From Candidatus Stygibacter frigidus (GTDB lineage Bacteria; Cloacimonadota; Cloacimonadia; Cloacimonadales; TCS61), in NCBI GenBank assembly GCA_030765325.1, contig JAVCCT010000353.1:1-6061 (forward strand): a stretch of 6,061 nucleotides of DNA, given 5' to 3'. Below are positions 1 to 6,061 of the stretch, piece after piece. Position numbers and translations under genes: made by a program. Numbering within the stretch: position 1 is the stretch's first letter; the number at the start of each line of letters is the position of its first letter. The notes beneath the pieces are model-generated. The model made no database searches. It saw nothing but the letters and a program-made list of their open reading frames with translations, and was not told where the DNA came from.

Positions 1-2753
1 AACAAAGTGTTTTCCGGGAAATCTATGCATTGTGGTTTGCACTTTGGGGTTGTTGTATAACATTCCAGAGTATGTTCCATCGCTGTTTGAGGATCATAAT
101 TCACATACATGTCGGCAAATTCATTGAACTTACTGTCTTTTTCATTTATCAGCCAGAGTTTCTTACCTTCACGCTGCTTTAATCTCAATGTGGTTCTTAG
201 TGTCTGACTTATCTCCCCAACAACATAGTACGCTTCTGCCTTTTCTATAGCATCAAGACTTGCCAATTCTTCCACTGGCATACAGTCACTGATATCAGGA
301 GCAAGAGTTAGACTATGCAATCCAGCTTTCATATTGGCAGCAACTTCCTTCAGCATCTCAAGTTCTTCAAGTGTAGTAGATGGATGTACGAATATTTTAG
401 AGGCTTTTGCTGTTTTCAATTTCCCCTTGATCAATTCCGGGATATTACAGCTGCACACGCTTTGCCACTCATTATTGCGATTGATATAAGCACCTTTGAT
501 ACGTGCTTCATCATCAGTTACCTGCCAGCCAAAGCGACCTTTGAAGCAGAGATTTCTGCCATTCCAGGCATCTTCTGCTGCCTGAATGGTTGTCACTCTG
601 TTTCCAGTAAGATTGATCTGAACTTCGCAACCAGTTCCGCACTGACCGCAACTTTGTTCCACCTGCTTTTCCGGCACATGTGGATTCAGCTTATAGTTCA
701 CATTCTTAGGCATCAAAGCACCAACCGGACATACTGCAATACATTTTCCACATTCTTCGCAGCCCGTAAGATTAAGACTTTCACCAAATTCCGGGGCTAC
801 ATAACTCTGGAAACCACGCCAGATATAACCCAGCACGCCAGCACCCTGAACTTCAGCGCAAATCCTCACGCAGCGTCCACACTTTACGCAACGGTTAGCA
901 TCACGCAAAATAAATGGATGGGAATGATCTATCGGATGCTTATTTTTGGCACCAGCATAAGTATCGGCATCAATATCATATTCAGTGGCATATTTACGTA
1001 ACGAGCAGGTTTCATTCACATGGCAGCCGCATTCAATACAACGACTTGCTTCAGAAATTGCCTGCTGGTGATCATAGTCATATTCCACTTCTTCAAGATT
1101 AGTTCTTCTATATTCTGCTTCCAGCTCCGGCATATTGATGCGTTCAGCTTTTTCGTATTGTTCAAAATCTTTGGGATCGATGTCAGCGAGCTTTTTCTCT
1201 TTCTTGCTGTCAAAACGCTTCAATCCACGCATCATCTCTCCCTGGAGATAATGATGAATACTATCTGATGCCTGTCTGCCATCAGCAATAGCTTCAATTG
1301 CCGTTGCAGCTCCACGTCTGAAATCACCACCGGCAAATACATTTTCTGACCAATACATTGTGGCTTCATCACTATCAGCGGTCATCCAGCGGGTTATTCC
1401 CCATTCCTTGCCACCTAACTGGTTTTTCGCTTCAGTAAGGAAACCTACTTCAGGAGACTGACTGATAGCAGCTATCACTGTATCATAATCTCCATCAAAG
1501 AATTTACCAGTTGGCATCGGACGACGGCGACCACTGACATCTGGTTCACCCAGTTCCATGATCTCCATTTTAACCGTTTTCAGCTTGCCATCAATACCAA
1601 ACATCTCGGCAGGATTTGTGAGGAAGTGGAATTTTACTCCTTCTTCTTCTGCTGCATCCACTTCATAGGCTTCTGCCGGCATCTCCCTGCGGGTACGACG
1701 ATAGATCAAGGTAACGTCTGCTCCCTGTCTCACGGCTGTTCTAGCACAATCAATAGCTGTGTTTCCACCACCAACGATTGCCACCTTTTTGCCCAGATCA
1801 ATATCTTTGCCCAAAGCAAAATCTTTAAGGTAATCCACTCCCAGTAAAACACCTTCCAGATCACTGCCTTTTGTTCGCATAGGCACTGCATTCTGTGCAC
1901 CTAATGCCATATATACTGCATCATATTCCCTGGAAAGTTCTGCAATAGTGACATCTTTTCCTATAAAAGTATTATATTCGATCTGCATACCGTTTGCACA
2001 CATGATCTCTATTTCTTTATCCAATATCGCTTTCGGAAGTCGATATTCGGGGATACCATATCTTAACCAGCCTCCAGCCTGAGGAGATGCTTCAAAGCAC
2101 TTCACTTCATAACCTTTATTAGTCAGATAATATCCACAGGTCAATCCTGAAGGTCCAGCACCGATAATGGCTATTTTCTTACCCTTATCTGCCTCTTTAT
2201 CAGGAACATAACTGTAATCAAGTCCTAAATCAAAATCTGCTGCATGACGCTTAAGCTGACGGATGGCAATGGGCTCATCCACAATGCTGCGACGACATTC
2301 TGCTTCACAGAAAGCCGGACATACTCTACCAATTGACAGAGGCATGGGCAGCTTCTCTTTGATCACCTTCACAGCTTCCTGATATTGTCCATTGGCTATG
2401 AGTGAGACATAGGTTTGAATATCCACATGATCAGGGCAGGCGACTGTGCAGGGAGCTTCGCAATCAGCATAATGATCGCTTAGAAGCAGCTCTAATGCTG
2501 TTTTACGGGCATCATGCACATCTTCAGAATCTGTCCAGATCTTCATACCGTCATAGATATCTGTTCCGCAAGCTGTAAGAAATCCCCTGCGTCCCTCAAC
2601 CTTCACAGCACATACCCAGCAGCTTCCGAAAGGCTTTAATTCCTCATCATGACAGAGTGTAGGTATTTCATATCCGTGTTCTTGTGCCAGTTCAAGAATT
2701 GTCTTTCCTGGCTCAGTCTTTATTTCTTTTCCGTTTAAAGTTATTGTTATCAT
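1..2753 (-). CDS. stnC: StnC-like NuoG/GltD fusion subunit of an electron-bifurcating transhydrogenase (3' end missing)
   Basis: The frame opens at ATG 2753 behind an AGGTG ribosome site and stays open for 917 codons to the window edge, so the C-terminus is missing. Domains in order: a NuoG-type 2Fe-2S ferredoxin (Cys34, 45, 48, 62); a GltD/DPD-type N-terminal Fe-S domain (His94, Cys98, 102, 106, 145, 149, 153); an FAD Rossmann motif GAGPSG (198-203); an NADPH motif GGGNTA (328-333) with basic RRTRRE (352-357); and the closing flavin motif GGDFRRGAATAIEA (475-488). Then come an extra Cys set (572, 575, 577, 583), two NuoG/HydA-type 4Fe-4S sets (622, 625, 628, 632 and 665, 668, 671, 675), and a formate-dehydrogenase-type 4Fe-4S domain (702, 705, 709, 736) with a degenerate molybdopterin-fold segment to 917. 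This matches the description of StnC, which carries electrons between the StnAB flavin module and NADP(H), probably in the cytoplasm. Automatic annotation would likely call it a glutamate synthase small chain or a molybdopterin oxidoreductase. The domains are seen; the Stn assignment is inferred. Confidence 0.85.
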   Translation of the reverse strand, partial: MITITLNGKEIKTEPGKTILELAQEHGYEIPTLCHDEELKPFGSCWVCAVKVEGRRGFLTACGTDIYDGMKIWTDSEDVHDARKTALELLLSDHYADCEAPCTVACPDHVDIQTYVSLIANGQYQEAVKVIKEKLPMPLSIGRVCPAFCEAECRRSIVDEPIAIRQLKRHAADFDLGLDYSYVPDKEADKGKKIAIIGAGPSGLTCGYYLTNKGYEVKCFEASPQAGGWLRYGIPEYRLPKAILDKEIEIMCANGMQIEYNTFIGKDVTIAELSREYDAVYMALGAQNAVPMRTKGSDLEGVLLGVDYLKDFALGKDIDLGKKVAIVGGGNTAIDCARTAVRQGADVTLIYRRTRREMPAEAYEVDAAEEEGVKFHFLTNPAEMFGIDGKLKTVKMEIMELGEPDVSGRRRPMPTGKFFDGDYDTVIAAISQSPEVGFLTEAKNQLGGKEWGITRWMTADSDEATMYWSENVFAGGDFRRGAATAIEAIADGRQASDSIHHYLQGEMMRGLKRFDSKKEKKLADIDPKDFEQYEKAERINMPELEAEYRRTNLEEVEYDYDHQQAISEASRCIECGCHVNETCSLRKYATEYDIDADTYAGAKNKHPIDHSHPFILRDANRCVKCGRCVRICAEVQGAGVLGYIWRGFQSYVAPEFGESLNLTGCEECGKCIAVCPVGALMPKNVNYKLNPHVPEKQVEQSCGQCGTGCEVQINLTGNRVTTIQAAEDAWNGRNLCFKGRFGWQVTDDEARIKGAYINRNNEWQSVCSCNIPELIKGKLKTAKASKIFVHPSTTLEELEMLKEVAANMKAGLHSLTLAPDISDCMPVEELASLDAIEKAEAYYVVGEISQTLRTTLRLKQREGKKLWLINEKDSKFNEFADMYVNYDPQTAMEHTLECYTTTPKCKPQCIDFPENTL

Positions 2754-2758
2754 ATCCA

Positions 2759-2763
2759 CACCT
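2759..2763 (-). promoter_or_regulatory. Ribosome binding site of the stnC-like gene
   Basis: Read on the minus strand, AGGTG lies five bases before ATG 2753, in the 10-base gap after the stnB-like stop codon. The last two bases of that TAA stop (2764-2765) extend the purine run to AAAGGTG. This fixes the start of the large fusion protein and suggests translational coupling to the upstream gene. Confidence 0.7.
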
Positions 2764-4527
2764 TTAGACCTTTACTACTGCGTCAAAGCGACAAGCTTCA
2801 TAGCATGCACCACACTTGATGCACTTATCTTGATCCACCACATGAACCTGCTTTACTTGACCAGTAATCGCATCTGCCGGGCACTTTCGTGCACACGCCG
2901 TGCAACCCACACATTTACTGGCATCAATAGTATATTTAAGAAGCGCAGTACACACTCCCGCGGGGCATCTTTTATCAACTATATGGGCAATATATTCATC
3001 TCGGAAATATTTGATGGTTGTCAATATTGGATTTGGTGCGCTTTTACCTAATCCGCAAAGAGAAGTATCAATTATTTGCACTGCCAGCTTTTCCAAAGTA
3101 TCGATATCTTCCAGCACACCTTCACCTTTGGTGATCCTGATCAATATCTCCAGCATCCTTTTGGTTCCCACCCGGCAGAAAGTACATTTTCCACAACTCT
3201 CATTCTGAGTAAAATTCAGAAAGAATCGGGCAATATCGATCATACAGGTATCTGTATCCATCACCACCATTCCACCAGAACCCATAATGGCACCTGTTTT
3301 AAGAATGGATTCATATTCCACGGGAGTATCCAGAAGCTGCTCTGGTATGCAACCCCCGGAAGGTCCACCTAATTGAACTGCTTTAAATGGCTTATCAAAT
3401 TTCATACCGCCACCAACTCCATAAATAACTTTACGAAGAGAAGTGCCCATGGGAACTTCTATCAAACCACTATTTTTTATCTTTCCTGTCAGAGCGAACG
3501 CTTTGGTTCCAGTACAAGTTTCCACTCCATATTTACGGTATTCTGCTGCACCATGCAGAATTATCCAGGGTATATTTCCATAAGTCTCTACATTATTATT
3601 GTTGGTTGGCTTTGCCCATAATCCGCTTTTTGCCGGGAAGGGAGGACGCAGATTTGGCATTCCTCGCTTTCCTTCAATAGACCCGATCAAGGCTGTCTCT
3701 TCACCACAAACAAATGCTCCCGCACCTTCTTTGATATGAAGATCAAAACTGAAATCACTGCCAAATATATTCTTACCAATAATGCCACGTGCTTCTGCAT
3801 CGGCTATTGCTTTTTTAAGATGACGCACAGCCAGCGGATATTCCGCTCGGCAATATACATATCCTTCATCAGCACCAATTGTATAGGCACAGATCAGCAT
3901 ACCTTCAATCACGCTGTGGGGATCTCCTTCCAGAATTCCTTTATCCATAAATGCGCCAGGATCACCTTCATCCGCATTACAGATCACATACTTCTTATCA
4001 CTCTGGTTCTGAAAAGCAAACTGCCATTTGAGCCCGGTAGAAAATCCAGCTCCACCACGTCCACGCAATCCGGAATCTTTCACTTCCTTGATCACTTCTT
4101 CAGGAGTCATGCTTTTCAGTACTTTTTCCAATGCTTTATATCCATCATTTTCCAGATATTCTTCAATACTTTCTGGATCGATCCTTCCAGCATTGCGCAG
4201 CACTATTCTGGTCTGGGCAGCTTTATTGTCATTTTCAGGACAATCATAATCCGGTGATAAAATTGCCTTCTCAAGTAACGGAGTGTTTTGCAGGCAGCTT
4301 TCGATTATTGGTGCGATATCGGCTTCATTTAATCTGCCATAAGTGATATTCTTGCCATCATCAGTAGTTATCTCGATAATTGGTTCTGCAAAACACATCC
4401 CAATGCAGGCTGTCTTCCGTAATTTGATATCAAGTTCATTATCACTTATATAGTTTTTGATGCCATCATAGATCGCTCCGGCTCCCGCAGCTAATCCACA
4501 ACTGGCAAGTCCTACTTTTATTTCCAT
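2764..4527 (-). CDS. stnB: StnB-like (NuoF/HydB-type) FMN and NAD(H)-binding bifurcating subunit
   Basis: This 587-residue protein is the flavin subunit that exchanges electrons with NAD(H) and is the expected bifurcation site together with the NuoE-like partner. It starts with a thioredoxin-fold ferredoxin-like domain (Cys10, Cys41, Cys45). The NuoF core follows, with the FMN/NADH loop RGRGGAGF (155-162), NADEGDPGAF (184-193), GAGAFVCGEETAL (268-280), an SLBB-like region around 340-400, and the 4Fe-4S ligands Cys445, 448, 451 and 491. The C-terminus has a CPAGVC pair (521, 526) and two 4Fe-4S ferredoxin motifs (539, 542, 545, 549 and 569, 572, 575, 579). The N- and C-terminal Fe-S extensions are absent from complex I NuoF and typical of HydB, HndC and StnB. 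ATG 4527 is preferred over an in-frame GTG at 4530, which would sit only two bases after the AAGGGG ribosome site. It lies nine bases downstream of the NuoE-like gene. NuoF/HydB membership is near certain; StnB rests on the neighbouring fusion gene. Confidence 0.93.
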   Translation of the reverse strand: MEIKVGLASCGLAAGAGAIYDGIKNYISDNELDIKLRKTACIGMCFAEPIIEITTDDGKNITYGRLNEADIAPIIESCLQNTPLLEKAILSPDYDCPENDNKAAQTRIVLRNAGRIDPESIEEYLENDGYKALEKVLKSMTPEEVIKEVKDSGLRGRGGAGFSTGLKWQFAFQNQSDKKYVICNADEGDPGAFMDKGILEGDPHSVIEGMLICAYTIGADEGYVYCRAEYPLAVRHLKKAIADAEARGIIGKNIFGSDFSFDLHIKEGAGAFVCGEETALIGSIEGKRGMPNLRPPFPAKSGLWAKPTNNNNVETYGNIPWIILHGAAEYRKYGVETCTGTKAFALTGKIKNSGLIEVPMGTSLRKVIYGVGGGMKFDKPFKAVQLGGPSGGCIPEQLLDTPVEYESILKTGAIMGSGGMVVMDTDTCMIDIARFFLNFTQNESCGKCTFCRVGTKRMLEILIRITKGEGVLEDIDTLEKLAVQIIDTSLCGLGKSAPNPILTTIKYFRDEYIAHIVDKRCPAGVCTALLKYTIDASKCVGCTACARKCPADAITGQVKQVHVVDQDKCIKCGACYEACRFDAVVKV

Positions 4528-4532
4528 CACAT

Positions 4533-4538
4533 CCCCTT
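4533..4538 (-). promoter_or_regulatory. Ribosome binding site of the stnB-like gene
   Basis: Minus-strand AAGGGG begins inside the TAA stop of the upstream NuoE-like gene, giving TAAGGGG. It lies five bases before ATG 4527 but only two before the in-frame GTG 4530, so it supports the ATG start. Overlap of stop codon and ribosome site suggests coupled translation of the two subunits. Confidence 0.75.
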
Positions 4539-4995
4539 ATTCGTATCTGTCCAGAATTTTACCGACACTGTCAGGAGTCAGTTTTCCGTGCGTATCTTCA
4601 TCTATCATTATTACGGGTGCAAGACTGCAACAACCCAGGCAGGCAACTTCCACCAAAGTATATTTACCATCATCTGTCGTATCATCAAGCTCGTTAAGTT
4701 TCAAATGGCTCTGGACTGCATGAAATATCGTCTCTGCTCCAGATACATGGCATGCTGTTCCTTTGCAAACTCTAATGATGTGACGCCCCTGTGGCTTCAA
4801 ACGAAACATGGAATAAAAGGTCGCTACTCCATACATATCTGCTATCTTGATGCCAGTATGCTCAGAAGCATAGATCATGGTCTCACGACTCAGAAAACCT
4901 CCTATTGCCTGTAAATCCTGCAATAGCGGTATCGTTGCTCCCTTTTTACCCTTATATTTCTCGATTATTGCATCAATCTTATTTTTGTTTTCCAT
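4537..4995 (-). CDS. stnA: StnA-like (NuoE/HydC-type) 2Fe-2S thioredoxin-fold subunit
   Basis: This 152-residue protein is a small electron-transfer subunit that docks on the NuoF-like protein. The N-terminal helical part (about 7-70) contains the family pattern around GATIPLLQDLQ (19-29) and GVATFYSMF (56-64). The C-terminal thioredoxin-fold part carries the 2Fe-2S ligands Cys77 and Cys82 (C-x4-C in VCKGTACH) and Cys119 and Cys123 (ACLGCCSLAP), with Cys122 as an extra cysteine. The length is usual for NuoE, HydC and HndA. ATG 4995 is chosen because AAGGT lies seven bases upstream; an in-frame GTG at 4998 is the alternative and adds one residue. It is the first gene of the operon and ends nine bases before the NuoF-like start. 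NuoE family membership is certain from the motifs; the StnA name is inferred from the two following genes. Confidence 0.92.
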   Translation of the reverse strand: MENKNKIDAIIEKYKGKKGATIPLLQDLQAIGGFLSRETMIYASEHTGIKIADMYGVATFYSMFRLKPQGRHIIRVCKGTACHVSGAETIFHAVQSHLKLNELDDTTDDGKYTLVEVACLGCCSLAPVIMIDEDTHGKLTPDSVGKILDRYE

Positions 4996-5001
4996 CACTC
5001 T

Positions 5002-5006
5002 ACCTT
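5002..5006 (-). promoter_or_regulatory. Ribosome binding site of the stnA-like gene
   Basis: Minus-strand AAGGT lies six bases before ATG 4995 and three before the alternative GTG 4998. Both spacings are possible, so it does not decide the start alone; the ATG is favoured as the stronger codon. It directly follows a TATAAT sequence that is probably too close to be its promoter. Confidence 0.6.
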
Positions 5007-5021
5007 ATTATACAATTCTTT

Positions 5022-5062
5022 TAAAAAATATAAGAGATTTACCCAAACGGATAAATCTCTTA
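5022..5062 (-). terminator. Second hairpin with T-rich tail: backup terminator or leader attenuator
   Basis: An 11-base-pair perfect inverted repeat (arms 5031-5041 and 5052-5062) encloses a 10-base loop. Read on the minus strand, the stem is followed at once by TATTTTTT, the layout of an intrinsic terminator. The stem is AT-rich with three G-C pairs, so it is weaker than the gdhA terminator just upstream. It may be a second terminator for gdhA or, if the stn operon promoter lies upstream of it, an attenuator in the operon leader. The repeat is seen; the role is inferred. Confidence 0.5.
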
Positions 5063-5084
5063 ATTGGTTAATTATTCATTATCT

Positions 5085-5118
5085 AAAAAAATCAGGTGAG
5101 AAGGATCTCACCTGATTT
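5085..5118 (-). terminator. Rho-independent terminator of gdhA
   Basis: A perfect 12-base-pair inverted repeat (arms 5089-5100 and 5107-5118) has a six-base loop whose outer bases can also pair, leaving a tetraloop. On the minus strand it begins ten bases after the gdhA stop codon and runs into seven consecutive T (5091-5085), the first three belonging to the stem. This is a textbook intrinsic terminator for gdhA and separates it from the downstream operon. Confidence 0.88.
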
Positions 5119-5128
5119 ATTGATATTT

Positions 5129-6061
5129 TTATACTACTCCGTGGGCAAGCATAGAATCTGCTACTTTCTTGAAACCAGCAATGTTGGCTCCATTAACGTA
5201 GTTACAGAAATCTCCTACCGTACCATAAGTAATACATTGTTTGTGAATCTCGATCATGATATTATGAAGTTTTTCATCTACTTCTTCACGAGTCCAGCTC
5301 AAACGAAGACTATTCTGTGACATTTCCAGTCCAGAAGTGGCAACTCCACCTGCATTAGCGGCTTTACCGGGTCCGTATAAAATCTTGTTATTGATAAATA
5401 CTTCAACTCCAGCAGGAACTGTTGGCATATTTGCACCTTCAGATACTACTTTACATCCAGCATTTACTAATACTTTTGCTTGAGCTTCGTTGATCTCATT
5501 TTGAGTTGCTGATGGAAGAGCGATATCTACATGTCCGATTTCACCAATGATATCCCATGCACTCTTACCTTCATAATACTTAGCACCTGGATACTTAGCT
5601 ACGTATTCTTTAATGCGTCCACGCTTAATGTTCTTAAGTTCCATTACAAAAGCAAGCTTCTCAGCATTGATTCCAGCTGGATCATAAATTGTTCCACTTG
5701 AATCACAAAGTGTTACCACTTTTCCACCAAATTCTGTTGCTTTTTCTGTTGCATACTGGGCCACATTTCCAGCTCCTGATACTACTACAGTCTTGCCTTC
5801 AAATGTCATTCCCTTGGTCTTCATCATTTCTTTAGCAAAATATACTGTGCCGTATCCCTTTGCTTCTGGACGAATCAATGATCCACCCCATTCGCGACCC
5901 TTACCAGTGAGAACACCAGTAAATTCGTTACGGAGTTTCTTATACATTCCAAAAAGGAATCCGATCTCACGTCCACCAACACCAATGTCACCTGCTGGTA
6001 CATCTGTGTCTGGTCCGATATGACGGAATAATTCCATCATGAAAGCCTGAGCAAAACGCAT
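5129..6061 (-). CDS. gdhA: NADP-type glutamate dehydrogenase (5' end missing)
   Basis: The 310 codons present are the C-terminal two thirds of a hexameric glutamate dehydrogenase, which interconverts glutamate and 2-oxoglutarate plus ammonia using NADP(H). By recall of E. coli GdhA (447 residues), roughly 135-140 N-terminal residues, including the catalytic lysine region, lie beyond the right edge; the ATG at 6061 is an internal methionine. Numbering from it, DTDVPAGDIGVGGRE (18-32) holds the conserved catalytic-site aspartate, GGSLIRPEATGYG-like residues are at 59-71, and the dinucleotide motif GAGNVA is at 96-101. DSSGT (120-124) after the second strand matches the NADP-dependent E. coli enzyme, so NADPH is the likely cofactor. 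KAANAGGVATSGLEM and the end NIAGFKKVADSML are also family signatures. The gene ends in TAA followed by a strong terminator. Identity is certain; cofactor preference is inferred. Confidence 0.96.
   Translation of the reverse strand: MRFAQAFMMELFRHIGPDTDVPAGDIGVGGREIGFLFGMYKKLRNEFTGVLTGKGREWGGSLIRPEAKGYGTVYFAKEMMKTKGMTFEGKTVVVSGAGNVAQYATEKATEFGGKVVTLCDSSGTIYDPAGINAEKLAFVMELKNIKRGRIKEYVAKYPGAKYYEGKSAWDIIGEIGHVDIALPSATQNEINEAQAKVLVNAGCKVVSEGANMPTVPAGVEVFINNKILYGPGKAANAGGVATSGLEMSQNSLRLSWTREEVDEKLHNIMIEIHKQCITYGTVGDFCNYVNGANIAGFKKVADSMLAHGVV

Noticed and set aside
1..663. Formate dehydrogenase catalytic subunit
   Set aside because: The 4Fe-4S domain is present but the catalytic Cys/Sec-His motif is absent from the following segment.
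315..1001. Long plus-strand open frame opposite the fusion gene
   Set aside because: It is antisense to the Fe-S motif region of the StnC-like protein, has no recognisable domain, and its composition is explained by the opposite frame. The same applies to the plus-strand frames at 3736-4257 and 4588-4914.
1..2753. Glutamate synthase small subunit (gltD)
   Set aside because: The GltD-like module is embedded in a much larger protein with NuoG and formate-dehydrogenase-type domains, and no large glutamate synthase subunit is present. The nearby gdhA does not make it a glutamate synthase.
1..4995. HydABC-type [FeFe]-hydrogenase or respiratory complex I operon
   Set aside because: No H-cluster cysteine motifs such as TSCCP are found, and no membrane subunits are visible. 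The NuoF-like protein has N- and C-terminal Fe-S extensions not found in complex I. A gene beyond the left edge could still change this.
5007..5012. Perfect minus-strand TATAAT just upstream of the stnA-like gene
   Set aside because: It directly abuts the AAGGT ribosome site, so transcription would begin about five bases before the ATG and remove that site. No good -35 element is found 16-18 bases upstream.
4996..6061. A single gdhA-stnABC transcription unit
   Set aside because: A strong intrinsic terminator directly follows gdhA, and the 133-base spacer contrasts with the nine- and ten-base gaps inside the operon. Some read-through cannot be excluded.

Overview
The window carries four genes, all on the minus strand, from an anaerobic bacterium with low-to-moderate GC. 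In transcription order (right to left) they are the 3' part of gdhA (NADP-type glutamate dehydrogenase, 5129-6061), a 133-base spacer with two hairpins, and a tightly packed three-gene operon. The operon is a NuoE-like gene (4537-4995), a NuoF/HydB-like gene (2764-4527), and a very large NuoG-GltD fusion gene that starts at 2753 and runs off the left edge after 917 codons without a stop. There is no gene-free stretch longer than 133 bases, and no RNA gene, mobile element or CRISPR array was seen.

The trio has the subunit set that defines the Stn family of electron-bifurcating transhydrogenases, described from the acetogen Sporomusa ovata. StnA (NuoE-like) and StnB (NuoF/HydB-like) form a flavin-based bifurcating module. 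StnC joins a NuoG-like Fe-S arm to a GltD/NfnB-like NADPH-binding flavin module. The expected reaction is reversible reduction of NADP+ with NADH and reduced ferredoxin as electron donors. No H-cluster motif, no formate dehydrogenase active site and no membrane subunit is visible, so a HydABC hydrogenase, a formate dehydrogenase or complex I are poorer readings. The assignment rests on motifs and domain order read by eye.

The StnC-like protein is the most interesting gene. After its 2Fe-2S, GltD-like and NuoG-like ferredoxin domains it keeps the 4Fe-4S domain of molybdopterin formate dehydrogenases, followed by a Rossmann-like segment of the same fold that has lost the catalytic Cys/Sec motif. 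In the GltD part, the position that supplies an acidic or amide ligand to the flavin-proximal cluster in NfnB, GltD and DPD appears to be lysine.

Functionally, gdhA uses or makes NADP(H) while interconverting glutamate and 2-oxoglutarate, and the Stn-like complex would connect the NADPH pool to NADH and ferredoxin. The pair therefore suggests amino-acid fermentation or redox balancing in an anaerobe. A strong intrinsic terminator after gdhA argues that the two are separate transcription units. The organism cannot be fixed from the sequence; an uncultivated fermenter such as Cloacimonadota, or a Firmicutes-type anaerobe, would fit, but this is a guess.
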